Source: a virus. From it: 40,548 bases of DNA. Below, one piece after another: positions 1 through 6,752 of this stretch. The notes under the pieces are model-generated. The model had not been told where the DNA came from and did not search any database. It saw only the letters and a list, made by a program, of their open reading frames with translations. Where the stretch lies: positions 1 through 40,548 of IMG/VR virus record IMGVR_UViG_3300030329_003478. One strand, 5' to 3'. Numbering within the stretch: position 1 is the stretch's first letter; every line of letters starts with the position of its first letter. The translations under genes and the position numbers were made by a program.

Positions 1-98
1 GGTTCCTCTACGAGATCCCCACAACGCTGTATTAATATGTTTATCATGCTTTATTTGATTATCCAGGATTGCATGACTGCTATTTTTTTGGACTTGCT
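1..98. repeat. Direct terminal repeat, left copy
   Basis: Bases 1-98 are identical to 40450-40547; base 99 is C while the matching base 40548 is A. Either the record is a circular genome with an assembly overlap or the genome carries a short direct terminal repeat. The repeat lies inside the repressor-like reading frame, which stays open and in phase across the join. This favours a circular or circularly permuted molecule over a functional terminus. Confidence 0.9.
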
Positions 99-138
99 CT
101 AGTAATTGTTTACCGGAGATCTGAAAAAATATATTCAT
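1..138 (-). CDS. N-terminal part of the repressor-like protein, continuing at the right end
   Basis: The reading frame starts at ATG 138-136 behind a very strong ribosome-binding site (AAAGGAGGTGTC-ATG) and runs leftward to base 1 with no stop. If base 1 is joined to 40449 it continues in phase into the HTH protein that ends at 40027, giving about 186 residues. The first ~60 residues (starting MNIFFQISGKQLLEQVQ) precede the HTH part and resemble nothing I recognise. The ATG overlaps the stop of the upstream gene (ATGA), so translation is probably coupled. Alternatively this is a separate short gene and the repressor starts at its internal ATG (40413), but 62 open codons and the strong SD make the long form more likely. 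Confidence 0.6.
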   Translation of the reverse strand, partial: MNIFFQISGKQLLEQVQKNSSHAILDNQIKHDKHINTALWGSRRGT

Positions 139-431
139 GACACCTCCTTTAGGCAAAAACTCACGCCTAGAAATCGAGTAGGTATCATTATGAATTCAAC
201 TGAGTTTTTAGAGTCGGTTCGTTGGCTGTTCGACTGTGACACTCCCAACAAATCGTTGGTGCAACCAGATTTAGATTTAATGTGCGGTTGGTTATCACAC
301 GTTGATTTTCCCAGCAATCTGGGTGGTGGATGTGTTAGTGATCCATAAAGTTCAATCATTGTGCTGATTGAATCGATACCGAACCGCTTATCGCAACCAG
401 TACCTCTAAAAATTTTATTAAATTGAATCAT
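135..431 (-). CDS. Hypothetical protein, immunity operon (98 aa)
   Basis: I do not recognise this protein. The start ATG (431-429) has a strong SD (AAGGAGGTACTGG-ATG) and overlaps the stop of the upstream 32-aa gene by ATGA; its own stop overlaps the ATG of the repressor-like gene by ATGA. Visible features are four Cys, a HPPPRLLGK stretch near residue 35, and a Ser/Asn-rich middle. There is no membrane segment or clear domain. The coupling on both sides is the main evidence that it is real. An ORF on the other strand (from about 190) has reasonable composition but no comparable SD. Confidence 0.55.
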   Translation of the reverse strand: MIQFNKIFRGTGCDKRFGIDSISTMIELYGSLTHPPPRLLGKSTCDNQPHIKSKSGCTNDLLGVSQSNSQRTDSKNSVEFIMIPTRFLGVSFCLKEVS

Positions 432-526
432 CCAGTACCTCCTTGAGTGGGTGGATGCCTGAATATCCAAGCTCTTCGAGCGTTGCGTGATGCTTTTTTC
501 CAGGTTTTTGAAATGTTGATTTTCAT
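428..526 (-). CDS. Small basic peptide heading the immunity operon (32 aa)
   Basis: This 32-residue frame starts at ATG 526-524 after AAAAGGAGAGTT, a good SD at normal spacing. Its TGA stop overlaps the ATG of the next gene (ATGA). It is strongly basic, with KTWKKASRNARRAW in the first half and a HPPTQGGTG tail, and has no acidic residue. It is the first gene of the leftward repressor-integrase operon. Its role is unknown; it may be a nucleic-acid-binding peptide, or a leader ORF that loads ribosomes for the downstream genes. Confidence 0.5.
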   Translation of the reverse strand: MKINISKTWKKASRNARRAWIFRHPPTQGGTG

Positions 527-545
527 AACTCTCCTTTTAATTCGC

Positions 546-568
546 TTCCCCTTGCTTTCATTGGGGAG
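546..568 (-). promoter_or_regulatory. Hairpin in the leader of the immunity operon
   Basis: TTCCCC (546-551) pairs with GGGGAG (563-568) around an 11-nt loop, with one G-T pair. In the leftward transcript this hairpin lies about 10 nt before the SD of the 32-aa gene, so it could affect initiation. There is no T tract after it, so it is not an obvious terminator. Confidence 0.4.
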
Positions 569-604
569 ATTGATCATAAGCCCGAGCTAGGCTAGTTAAA
601 ACGT

Positions 605-620
605 CTTATTTTAAAATAAG
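605..620. promoter_or_regulatory. Perfect 16-bp palindrome, candidate operator
   Basis: CTTATTTTAAAATAAG is a perfect palindrome in the divergent control region between the leftward immunity operon and the rightward early operon, where phage repressor operators normally lie. It sits just upstream of the TTGACA box. A candidate binding site for the CI-like repressor or the small HTH protein at 705; binding is inferred from position only. Confidence 0.45.
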
Positions 621-633
621 AGTTCATTTTGTA

Positions 634-661
634 TTGACACAGTTCATAAATAGTGTACCTT
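634..661 (+). promoter_or_regulatory. Candidate sigma70 promoter of the rightward early operon
   Basis: A perfect -35 box TTGACA (634-639) is followed after 16 bp by TACCTT (656-661), an imperfect -10 box. It is flanked by two direct copies of AGTTCAT (621-627 and 641-647) and lies between two palindromes, a layout typical of a repressed lytic promoter. The transcript would have a leader of about 37 nt before the HTH gene. Confidence 0.5.
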
Positions 662-664
662 AAT

Positions 665-678
665 ATGAAATGTTTCAT
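665..678. promoter_or_regulatory. Palindrome ATGAAA-TG-TTTCAT, candidate operator
   Basis: A 14-bp perfect inverted repeat just downstream of the candidate -10 box, overlapping the probable transcription start of the early operon. Protein bound here would block initiation. Its sequence differs from the 605-620 palindrome, so two different regulators may act here. Confidence 0.4.
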
Positions 679-704
679 TACAAGCTTTTGCACGAAGCAA
701 ATCA

Positions 705-905
705 ATGGTCAAGGAAGATCTGCAGAAATGGGGCATTCCTTTAAAAAAAGTAGAGGAATTAACAGGATTTTCACAATCCCATGTATCCCTGGTGCTTGCC
801 GGTAAACGCAAGAACAACAAAATCATGACTACAGCATGGGAATTGTTGCAGCAAAAAAAGAAGGAGCTTCGTGGAGAACTCACCGGAACTAATTCAAGAA
901 ATTAA
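705..905 (+). CDS. Small HTH protein, Cro-like candidate
   Basis: A 66-residue protein with a helix-turn-helix signature at about residues 15-30 (VEELTGFSQSHVSLVLAGKR) resembling XRE-type domains, followed by a short helical tail. It is the first gene of the rightward early operon, opposite the repressor operon, which is the usual position of a Cro/antirepressor-type regulator. The start at ATG 705 has only a weak SD; an in-frame stop at 666-668 rules out a longer form. It overlaps the next gene by 35 bp. Confidence 0.65.
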   Translation: MVKEDLQKWGIPLKKVEELTGFSQSHVSLVLAGKRKNNKIMTTAWELLQQKKKELRGELTGTNSRN

Positions 906-1074
906 AGCATTACGCAAAGTGCTGGAACGCTTGGATTCCAAGATCCCACATTTTGCCAAAGAATTTTCTGTCAACGATATAGGACAGAAAATAAAAGCAG
1001 ATCGGAAAGACCGAGATGCTGAACTATCCAATCTATATCAACTATTAACTCAACCGGAGAATGTCAATGAGTAA
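871..1074 (+). CDS. Hypothetical helical protein (67 aa)
   Basis: Begins with GTG at 871 preceded by AAGGAGCTTC, a good SD inside the end of the HTH gene. The product is highly charged and mostly helical (ELIQEIKALRKVLERLDSKI), probably a short coiled coil. It lies between the regulator and the recombination genes and its stop overlaps the start of the YqaJ gene. The function is unknown; small early proteins in this place are often recombination or host-interaction accessories. Confidence 0.6.
   Translation: MENSPELIQEIKALRKVLERLDSKIPHFAKEFSVNDIGQKIKADRKDRDAELSNLYQLLTQPENVNE
1052..1060 (+). promoter_or_regulatory. RBS box AACCGGAGA of the exonuclease gene
   Basis: One of six copies of an AACCGGAGAAGT-like box found just before starts in both rightward operons (others at 2087, 4162, 34829, 35289 and 37393). 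The core GGAG is the SD. It decides the start of the exonuclease at 1067. Confidence 0.55.
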
Positions 1075-2080
1075 AATAGCACAACAAAAGGACCGTGGAC
1101 CTCAGTTCACCGCAGACAATCACTTTGCCAGAAGGCAAGGAATTGGAGCGAGTGAAGCAGGGACCGTGTTCCGTGTCAATCCCTATAACTCCTGGTTTGA
1201 ACTTTATCTGGGCAAAATTCCTGAAGAGGAAGGTGGTCAGGTCAAAGACATATCAAACAAGGATGCAGTCAAATGGGGAACTCGGCTGGAAGCCATTGTA
1301 ATCCAAGCAATCAAAGAGGATTACGGTGTTCCTGTCCAGAAGGATGAGACTACATACTGGAATAACGATTACGGTGTTCCTTTATATGCTCATCTGGACG
1401 GAGTATCTGGAGATCGAGGTGTCGAAATCAAAACAACCAAGGTCAGAAATATCCATAATTATGGAGAAGAAGGATCAGATTATTTACCCAAATATCAACT
1501 GATGCAGGGTATTCATCAACTGATCTGCTGCCCCTGGATGAGTGGTGTCGATTTCTTTGTTTACTATGATCGTGACGAACTAAGGCATTATCAGGTCAAC
1601 CGTGACGAATTTACGGAACGCCTGATTAAAGCTTATGTCAAAGAAGCCAAACGCTTCTGGAAGCACGTTACGGATCGCAAAGTACCTGATGCTCAGACTA
1701 GGGAAGACATTAAACATCTCTATCCTCAGTCAACTGATAATTTTTTAACTGCAGATTCCAATGTTGGAAAATTGTTAGCAAGACTTCAGGGAAATATCGA
1801 AGCTGAGAAACAAGCGAAAGCTGCTCTCAAATTGTCAGAAGAAAGAGTTATCCAGGATAAAATCACTCTTTCTGAATATATAGGTGAGAACGCTGGAATC
1901 ATAACTGAAGCCGGCAAATCACTTGTCAATTTCCGCACGAGTGAATCCAAAGGTCGTTTCGACCAGAAGCGATTCCGTGAGGAAGAACCGGAACTATATG
2001 AAAAGTATCGTTCCGATCCCACCGTCAGCCGAAGACTTTCAGTTTCCTGGAAGAACTTTCAAGGTTGGCTTCCTTTCTAA
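1067..2080 (+). CDS. YqaJ-type viral exonuclease (recombination)
   Basis: About 337 residues of the YqaJ/lambda-exonuclease family, a 5'-3' dsDNA exonuclease that makes 3' overhangs for single-strand annealing. Visible family signs are RRQGIGASEAG near the N-terminus, WGTRLEAIVIQAI, the metal-binding stretch LYAHLDGVSGDRGVEIKTTK (Asp, then Glu-x-Lys) and a following PKYQLMQGIHQLI. The C-terminal third is helical. Start: ATG at 1061 lies only 1 nt from the SD GGAG, while ATG 1067 has 7 nt spacing, so 1067 is preferred. It forms a recombination pair with the annealing protein directly downstream. Confidence 0.88.
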   Translation: MSKIAQQKDRGPQFTADNHFARRQGIGASEAGTVFRVNPYNSWFELYLGKIPEEEGGQVKDISNKDAVKWGTRLEAIVIQAIKEDYGVPVQKDETTYWNNDYGVPLYAHLDGVSGDRGVEIKTTKVRNIHNYGEEGSDYLPKYQLMQGIHQLICCPWMSGVDFFVYYDRDELRHYQVNRDEFTERLIKAYVKEAKRFWKHVTDRKVPDAQTREDIKHLYPQSTDNFLTADSNVGKLLARLQGNIEAEKQAKAALKLSEERVIQDKITLSEYIGENAGIITEAGKSLVNFRTSESKGRFDQKRFREEEPELYEKYRSDPTVSRRLSVSWKNFQGWLPF

Positions 2081-2101
2081 TGCCAAAACCGGAGAAGTAA
2101 T

Positions 2102-2827
2102 ATGGCTCAAGTTAAAAAACTCGCAACTACGGATATTAAAGGCAAAGCCTACACCGAAGTTCATACACGAGTTACTTCATTTAACGAAGAAGCAATCTAT
2201 CGAGATTGGCTCTTTGAAAATGCTTTAAGCATTGAAACCACCGTTGTTCACCTTGATGCAGAAAAAGGCTTTGCTTGTATTAAAGCTGAACTCAAAGACA
2301 AAACCGGTCGTGTTATTAGATCCGGTCACGGCTTTGAATTTCAGGGTGATAAGTCCTCATTTGTCAATAAGACATCTTATCTTGAGAACGCTGAAACATC
2401 TGCAGTTGGCAGAGCTTTAGGCTTCTTAGGCATTGGTGTAATTGACACTCTTGCTTCATTGGATGAAGTAAAAATTGCTGAAAATCGTGGTAAACGATTA
2501 GATGCAGAAGAGTCTCAGAAATCTGAGGCTCCCAAATCCAATGTTATTCAGCACCCAACATCTTCAAAGCCTTCCCAGGTTGCAGAGATGCTTGGCGATC
2601 AGCCTGAAGAATCTGAAGCTCCAACTCAGGAACCAGAGTTATCTGATAAGGCGAAAGCCATCATGTCGATTCTCAATCGATGTGATTCCAAACAGGCTTT
2701 AGAAAAAGCTGTTGAAGATAAACGTCCTGAAGTTGGGAAGCTTCCTGAAAATGAGAGAATTGAACTTATAGCATTGAGGGATTCTCTTATGGAAAAACTC
2801 CCTGATGACCTAATGCCGGTGTTCTAA
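2102..2827 (+). CDS. ssDNA-annealing protein, Erf-like
   Basis: A 241-residue protein with the signature of phage single-strand annealing proteins of the Erf/Rad52-like group: KTSYLENAETSAVGRALGF at about residues 90-110, preceded by a beta-rich core (VHLDAEKGFACIKAELKDK). The C-terminal half is acidic and flexible (Ser/Glu/Pro-rich, residues 140-190), then helical. It would anneal ssDNA produced by the YqaJ exonuclease. The start has SD AACCGGAGAAGTAAT-ATG. It ends with TAATG overlapping the helicase loader. The exact family (Erf against a related annealase) is less certain than the role. Confidence 0.75.
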   Translation: MAQVKKLATTDIKGKAYTEVHTRVTSFNEEAIYRDWLFENALSIETTVVHLDAEKGFACIKAELKDKTGRVIRSGHGFEFQGDKSSFVNKTSYLENAETSAVGRALGFLGIGVIDTLASLDEVKIAENRGKRLDAEESQKSEAPKSNVIQHPTSSKPSQVAEMLGDQPEESEAPTQEPELSDKAKAIMSILNRCDSKQALEKAVEDKRPEVGKLPENERIELIALRDSLMEKLPDDLMPVF

Positions 2828-3585
2828 TGGCATTCAGCAGCTTTGGAGATCTTCTCGGTCTTATGCAAGACCCTGAAAGGATGAAAGAGACTGCAAAATC
2901 GATGTCTCGTTTCAGAGATGAAACAGTTGAATGCAATGGAACTGTGTTTGATTTGGTCATTGATGACCAGGGCATCGAATATGCCATCCCCAAGGGAGAT
3001 ACCGAAGAAGTAAAAAAAGACAAACTGCGAACGCAGATTGTCAAAGCTGGTCTTGCCAGATATGCCGATGTCACATTGAGTGAAGCAGGACAATGGAAAT
3101 TTGAGAAAAGAGAATTGGACCGCTATGGATTACAGGCCGCGATCCAGGATGGAAAAACTCTTTTATTTCGAGGTCCGGTCGGAACTGGCAAGACTTATCT
3201 TGCAATCGCTTTAATCAAAGAGCTTCTAAGTCAAAAGAAGAAAGTTGCAATAAAGCGCTGGCCCAAATTGCTTCAAGAGTGTCTGGATTCATTCAAATCC
3301 GATACTCCCATGTCTGAAGTCCTGGACCCTGTAATGAATGCAGATCTGCTGGTCTTAGATGAGATTAACATCGACATCAAAGGCAAAGCATCAGCATTTG
3401 AAATAGGGAAGCTTGCTGACATTATCAGCGAGTTCCATGCCTCGGATCGAGGAATGATTCTCACCACGAATCTTTCTGAATCAAGAATCCAGGAGCTCTA
3501 TGGAAAACAGATCTGGTCTAGGCTCACAGATAAAGAACGAAGCATCATCGTATCATTTCAACATGAGCGAAATCGAAGAAACTAA
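2827..3585 (+). CDS. DnaC-like helicase loader, AAA+ ATPase
   Basis: A 252-residue AAA+ protein of the DnaC/IstB group. Walker A GPVGTGKT is at residues 116-123 and Walker B LLVLDEI at 174-180; MILTTNLSES resembles sensor 1 and RLTDKERSIIVSFQ the end of the fold. About 110 N-terminal residues have no recognised motif and could contact the helicase. No replicative helicase is encoded in the window, so it probably recruits the host DnaB-type helicase to the phage origin. It starts within the stop of the annealing gene (TAATG). Confidence 0.82.
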   Translation: MAFSSFGDLLGLMQDPERMKETAKSMSRFRDETVECNGTVFDLVIDDQGIEYAIPKGDTEEVKKDKLRTQIVKAGLARYADVTLSEAGQWKFEKRELDRYGLQAAIQDGKTLLFRGPVGTGKTYLAIALIKELLSQKKKVAIKRWPKLLQECLDSFKSDTPMSEVLDPVMNADLLVLDEINIDIKGKASAFEIGKLADIISEFHASDRGMILTTNLSESRIQELYGKQIWSRLTDKERSIIVSFQHERNRRN

Positions 3586-3874
3586 TATCTATGAAGAACA
3601 ACTGAATGGGGGTCGTTTGGTTATCAAACAGATCCCTGTTCAGGGAGGGGTTTTATACGTTTCCAGGCATTACGTTAAATTACATGATTCCTGGGATGGT
3701 GAAAAATCCTACCGGCTTCACGACCATCAAATGATCTATGTCGGAAACGCGAATACTGAAAGTAAACTTATCCCGATACAAATGGAAAGACGGAGAACCC
3801 ATGAAACCAATGGGGAAACCTCGTCAAACCCAAGCAGATCGCTGGAAAAAAAGAAAGGTCGTAGAAAGATATAG
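3563..3874 (+). CDS. Hypothetical protein (103 aa)
   Basis: Unrecognised. The frame begins inside the end of the helicase-loader gene; ATG 3563 (MSEIEETNIYEEQLNGG) is chosen because earlier starts would extend further into that gene. Residues 1-75 look like a compact beta-rich domain; the last 25 residues are very basic and overlap the RusA gene by 74 bp. The SD is weak, so expression may depend on coupling to the upstream gene. Confidence 0.55.
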   Translation: MSEIEETNIYEEQLNGGRLVIKQIPVQGGVLYVSRHYVKLHDSWDGEKSYRLHDHQMIYVGNANTESKLIPIQMERRRTHETNGETSSNPSRSLEKKKGRRKI

Positions 3875-4163
3875 AGAGCTTGCAGATGTTCTTAGAGCAG
3901 AAGCAATGCTTCAACACTTTCGGTGTACCGGAGTCATGGTTATGTACTTCGATATGCCGATGCCAAAGTCCTGGTCAAAAAAACGGAAACGTGAACTGAT
4001 CGGGACTCCTTGCCGATCTCGCCCAGACATTGATAATCTTTGTAAAGCGGTATTAGATGCTTTAATGGAAGAGGATTCAATTGTTTGGAGTGGAGGCTGG
4101 CGTAAACTCTGGTCTGAGACTCCACAAATAACTGTGTATTCGATGCCAGATCGTAATCCCTAA
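3801..4163 (+). CDS. rusA: RusA-type Holliday junction resolvase
   Basis: About 120 residues, the normal length of RusA, an endonuclease that cuts four-way junctions during recombination and replication. The family motif RPDIDNLCKAVLDALMEED (about 74-92) contains the conserved Asp residues (D76, D78 and D92 by eye), preceded by a KPRQTQADRWKKR N-terminus. ATG 3801 has SD CGGAGAACCC; an upstream in-frame ATG at 3738 has none. It sits in the recombination/replication cluster with exonuclease, annealase and SSB. Confidence 0.85.
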   Translation: MKPMGKPRQTQADRWKKRKVVERYRELADVLRAEAMLQHFRCTGVMVMYFDMPMPKSWSKKRKRELIGTPCRSRPDIDNLCKAVLDALMEEDSIVWSGGWRKLWSETPQITVYSMPDRNP

Positions 4164-4176
4164 CCGGAGACTTTAT

Positions 4177-4551
4177 ATGCTTAATTCATATCAATGCCTT
4201 GGTAACATCGGTAAAGAACTGAAGTTCAAAGAAGGCGAAGACGGTAAACAGTCCGTGCTTGATTTTTCTGTTGCGGTGCAACGTGGAAAAGATAAATACG
4301 GAAACCAGAAAGATCCTTATTGGGCTCAAATCAAAGCTTTTGGTAAACAAGCTGAAATCATTAACGAGTACTATAAACCTGGATCTGAAATTCTGATAAC
4401 GGATTCTGAACCAATTCAGGAAACCCGTGACAAGGATGATGGAACAAAGGCGTATTATAATTATTATATAATTCGGCAGTTCTCATTCACCAAATCCAAC
4501 TCTCCCAACTTTAAGGAAGAGAAGCCTAAGTCTAACTCAGGTTCCTGGTGA
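4177..4551 (+). CDS. ssb: Single-stranded DNA-binding protein
   Basis: A 124-residue OB-fold SSB-like protein: an N-terminal strand YQCLGNIGKELKF, LDFSVAVQRGKDKYG, DPYWAQIKAFGKQAEII and an aromatic-rich YYNYYIIRQFSF. It coats ssDNA in replication and recombination. Unlike most bacterial SSBs it lacks the acidic tail with a terminal Pro-Phe; it ends Lys/Ser-rich in SNSGSW, so it may not recruit host SSB partners. The start has SD AACCGGAGACTTTAT-ATG. Confidence 0.8.
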   Translation: MLNSYQCLGNIGKELKFKEGEDGKQSVLDFSVAVQRGKDKYGNQKDPYWAQIKAFGKQAEIINEYYKPGSEILITDSEPIQETRDKDDGTKAYYNYYIIRQFSFTKSNSPNFKEEKPKSNSGSW

Positions 4552-4557
4552 GGTCTT

Positions 4558-4914
4558 ATGATGAATATCTATCGAGTTTATCAAGATAATCCTAACGGAT
4601 CTCCTGATACAAACAATTTGGGTTATTTTAGAACCATTGCTGATGCTAAAGCATTCGTTCGATCACGAGCTCCTAAGTGCCGTGTCAAACATTCAGATGC
4701 TTTAAATGGTCAATGGAGAATGGAACGCAGAAATATCCAATTGACTCCTCATGGAGAGGATGCTGGATATTATCCTAAAGGCCATTATAAGGAATTCGAT
4801 ACTTGGTTAATTAAAAGAATTGAAATTTCTTCAGGCAAAGATGGAGTCTGTAAATCTTTAAAACGTGAATCATTATTCATGTTGGATGTTCTATCTAAAA
4901 TTACACCATTATGA
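4558..4914 (+). CDS. Hypothetical protein (118 aa)
   Basis: Unrecognised. It is aromatic and basic (MNIYRVYQDNPNGSPDTNN, then YFRTIADAKAFVRSRAPKC), which suggests a small mixed alpha/beta fold in the first 90 residues. It starts at ATG 4558 with a GAGG SD; ATG 4561 is also possible. Its stop overlaps the next start by ATGA, so the two are coupled. Confidence 0.65.
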   Translation: MMNIYRVYQDNPNGSPDTNNLGYFRTIADAKAFVRSRAPKCRVKHSDALNGQWRMERRNIQLTPHGEDAGYYPKGHYKEFDTWLIKRIEISSGKDGVCKSLKRESLFMLDVLSKITPL

Positions 4915-5075
4915 AAATGAGTGCCGATCAATTACTTGCTTATATATATGGAATGTTGGCTGAAACTGATTTTGAAAAAAATACCAAAGAAGATAATAAA
5001 AAAATGTTATTTTATATTTGGCATTTATCTAAATCATTTTTTGGTGATGATGACGATTCTGAAAATAACAAGTAA
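4911..5075 (+). CDS. Small hypothetical protein (54 aa), end of the early operon
   Basis: A short frame (starts MKMSADQLLAYIYGML) whose ATG overlaps the stop of the preceding gene by ATGA. It is helical and ends in an acidic tail (FFGDDDDSENNK). It closes the rightward early operon and faces the endolysin gene across about 50 bp. The coupling is the evidence; no function can be proposed. Confidence 0.55.
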   Translation: MKMSADQLLAYIYGMLAETDFEKNTKEDNKKMLFYIWHLSKSFFGDDDDSENNK

Positions 5076-5082
5076 TCTAAAT

Positions 5083-5120
5083 CATCATATCTCATGATGG
5101 GCCAGTTACCTTCGAGGTAA
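5083..5120. terminator. Two hairpins between convergent operons, possible bidirectional terminator
   Basis: CATCAT/ATGATG (5083-5088 and 5094-5099, 5-nt loop) and TTACCT/AGGTAA (5106-5111 and 5115-5120, loop TCG) lie in the 48 bp between the convergent early and late operons. Position suits transcription termination for both, but neither is followed by a T tract, so Rho-independent action is doubtful. Confidence 0.4.
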
Positions 5121-5123
5121 TAA

Positions 5124-5639
5124 TCAATCGGTAAGTCCAGGGTAATACTTGGGCTTGCCGTTTTTATCGTAAACCATCCTTTTAACATCTTTTCGATTGT
5201 TTCCCAAAGCGTTATAGGAAACATGAACCCATCCACTATTCGGACCTTCCGGTTGCTTATCCCATTCCTGTAATCTTTCAGGATCATAATTTTCCAATAT
5301 AAGCTGGTCGAATTCCAAGTTGTCTCTGATATATTCAGCAAGTTCCATATTGCTGACTGACTCAGATGCAATTTCTATATCGGCAGCAGATGATTCACCA
5401 TTGCAGCAATGTTGACTTTTAGCGGACCCTTTGATGTGATCATTCCATTCTTTTGATCTAAAACAGCTATTAACCTTTAACGCCATTCCGTAGTGATCCC
5501 TTATCGGCTGCAGCACTTTAATAACCAACGTGGTCATTCGTGCAACAGCCAACAAAGTCGGCTCCTGTTTTATATTCGCTCTTGAAGCATCAGGAGAATA
5601 GATCAGTTCTTTAAGCGTAAAATTAGGACTAATATGCAT
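5124..5639 (-). CDS. Endolysin, peptidase M15-type
   Basis: 171 residues with the M15 (DD- or L-Ala-D-Glu-type) peptidase pattern: VNSCFRSKEWNDHI, Zn ligands H77 and D87 in SQHCCNGESSAAD, and H139 in GWVHVS. It would cut peptidoglycan peptides at lysis. ATG 5639 has AAAGGAAAG about 12 nt upstream. The same frame is open back to 5795 and an upstream ATG (5717) would add a hydrophobic, signal-like stretch (MKVLVLMLLINLIPSW), but that overlaps the preceding gene and has no SD. It is the last gene of the late operon. Confidence 0.85.
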   Translation of the reverse strand: MHISPNFTLKELIYSPDASRANIKQEPTLLAVARMTTLVIKVLQPIRDHYGMALKVNSCFRSKEWNDHIKGSAKSQHCCNGESSAADIEIASESVSNMELAEYIRDNLEFDQLILENYDPERLQEWDKQPEGPNSGWVHVSYNALGNNRKDVKRMVYDKNGKPKYYPGLTD

Positions 5640-5649
5640 AGCCAACCAG

Positions 5650-5958
5650 CTACTTTCCTTTGACCAGATCCAAGAAGGAATTAAATTTATGAGAAGCATC
5701 AGCACTAACACTTTCATTAATTTGATCCAATATTTCTGTTGAAAACTTATCAACTGGATCAGCAATTTTTGCTTTAATAATTTCTTCAACATCATTTGAT
5801 GAAGCTGAATTTTTATCAGAACTAATTAAATCCTGAACTATGCTAACAAGTGATAAAACTTGTTGAGCTGCTGCGAGTGCTGGTAACATTTCTTTCCTTT
5901 CTTCAGAGGTTGTGGGTTTAAAAAATTCATTAAGCCAATCAAGCAGTTTGTTTAACAT
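5650..5958 (-). CDS. Hypothetical protein in the lysis cassette (102 aa)
   Basis: Unrecognised. Starts at ATG 5958 with SD AAGGAAGCAG and overlaps the end of the holin-like gene by 20 bp. An amphipathic N-terminus (MLNKLLDWLNEFFKP) is followed by a moderately hydrophobic helix (ALAAAQQVLSLVSIVQDLI, about 28-46) and a soluble tail. Between a holin candidate and the endolysin, it may be a second holin-type or antiholin-type protein, or an Rz-like helper, but there is no firm sign. Confidence 0.6.
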   Translation of the reverse strand: MLNKLLDWLNEFFKPTTSEERKEMLPALAAAQQVLSLVSIVQDLISSDKNSASSNDVEEIIKAKIADPVDKFSTEILDQINESVSADASHKFNSFLDLVKGK

Positions 5959-6280
5959 CTGCTTCCTTTCTTTCTTTTTTGTCATCACCATTTTCACTGG
6001 TGTCTGATTTGGGATCTCCATACATAAACGATCCGATTTGCGAAATTAACACAGTCAGCGCACCGATCACACTTACCAAGAGCGTCGAGGTTTTATCATC
6101 CATTTCACTTGGATGGTACATAAGGCTGTATATGGTAAAGCCGTAAATTCCTAAAATTAAAATAGCCAAAAGAAATCTAAAACTAGCTCTTCTTAAAATT
6201 ATTTTTTCAGTAACAGTATAATCTGCAGATCCTTTTTTCGGAGGATCGCTCCTGGTGATTTTTTCTATTGTTTCAGCCAT
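5939..6280 (-). CDS. Putative holin, two membrane segments (113 aa)
   Basis: Two hydrophobic segments, FRFLLAILILGIYGFTIYSL (about 34-53) and TSTLLVSVIGALTVLISQIG (about 62-82), are followed by a strongly charged C-terminus (DDKKERKEADVK). Size, topology and the place just before the endolysin fit a class II holin, which forms the membrane lesion at lysis. The start overlaps the end of the upstream gene by 8 bp; SD is AGGAAACAGAAATA. I cannot exclude that the upstream membrane protein is the holin instead. Confidence 0.6.
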   Translation of the reverse strand: MAETIEKITRSDPPKKGSADYTVTEKIILRRASFRFLLAILILGIYGFTIYSLMYHPSEMDDKTSTLLVSVIGALTVLISQIGSFMYGDPKSDTSENGDDKKERKEADVKQTA

Positions 6281-6752
6281 TATTTCTGTTTCCTATTTTT
6301 CCAGTTATTACAGCAGAATCTCTTGATAATAATTCTAATTCTCTTTCTACATTTTGCATCCTTGCATCTAATGTAGCGATTCCAGTTTTAACTTCAATTA
6401 AATCAGTTTTATCTAAAGACTCACGCACCAAGTCTTCAAATTTATCAGTCAGTTTAATTCGATCCTGACGAGCTTGAGATTCTGTTCTATAAAACCAAAA
6501 TCCTAAAACAATTAACATTGCTCCTACAATCCCCTGGCCCATAAACATTTCTACCAATTGATTAGGCAATTCGTTTAATGAAGAAGACTGAGGTTGAACA
6601 ACCTGAAACTGATGAAACTGCGGAGTTGTTGGATCAACCGGAACCTGGGCTTGAAGAAGCTGCTCCTGCATTGGATGCTTCATGTGATGACCGGCTGCTA
6701 AAACAGTAACAGCCAAAATCAAAATAGAAATTATTGAATATATAAATTTCAT
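6273..6752 (-). CDS. Membrane protein in the lysis region (159 aa)
   Basis: N-terminal hydrophobic stretch (MKFIYSIISILILAVTVLAA) looks like a signal or anchor. A second hydrophobic segment near 74-92 (GIVGAMLIVLGFWFY) is followed by a charged helical, probably coiled-coil C-terminus (about 95-150). It lies directly after the XkdW-like gene and before the holin candidate. Possibilities are a spanin-like or holin-like protein; nothing in it is diagnostic. Confidence 0.6.
   Translation of the reverse strand: MKFIYSIISILILAVTVLAAGHHMKHPMQEQLLQAQVPVDPTTPQFHQFQVVQPQSSSLNELPNQLVEMFMGQGIVGAMLIVLGFWFYRTESQARQDRIKLTDKFEDLVRESLDKTDLIEVKTGIATLDARMQNVERELELLSRDSAVITGKIGNRNNG

Noticed and set aside
190-348. 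Rightward frame starting MNSTEFLESVRWLF opposite the 98-aa gene
   Set aside because: Good composition, but a weak SD and antisense to a gene with a strong SD and overlaps on both sides; kept the minus-strand gene.
705-5075. Phage DNA polymerase, primase, replicative helicase or RNA polymerase
   Set aside because: None found in this or any other part of the window; only a helicase loader, recombination genes and SSB are seen.
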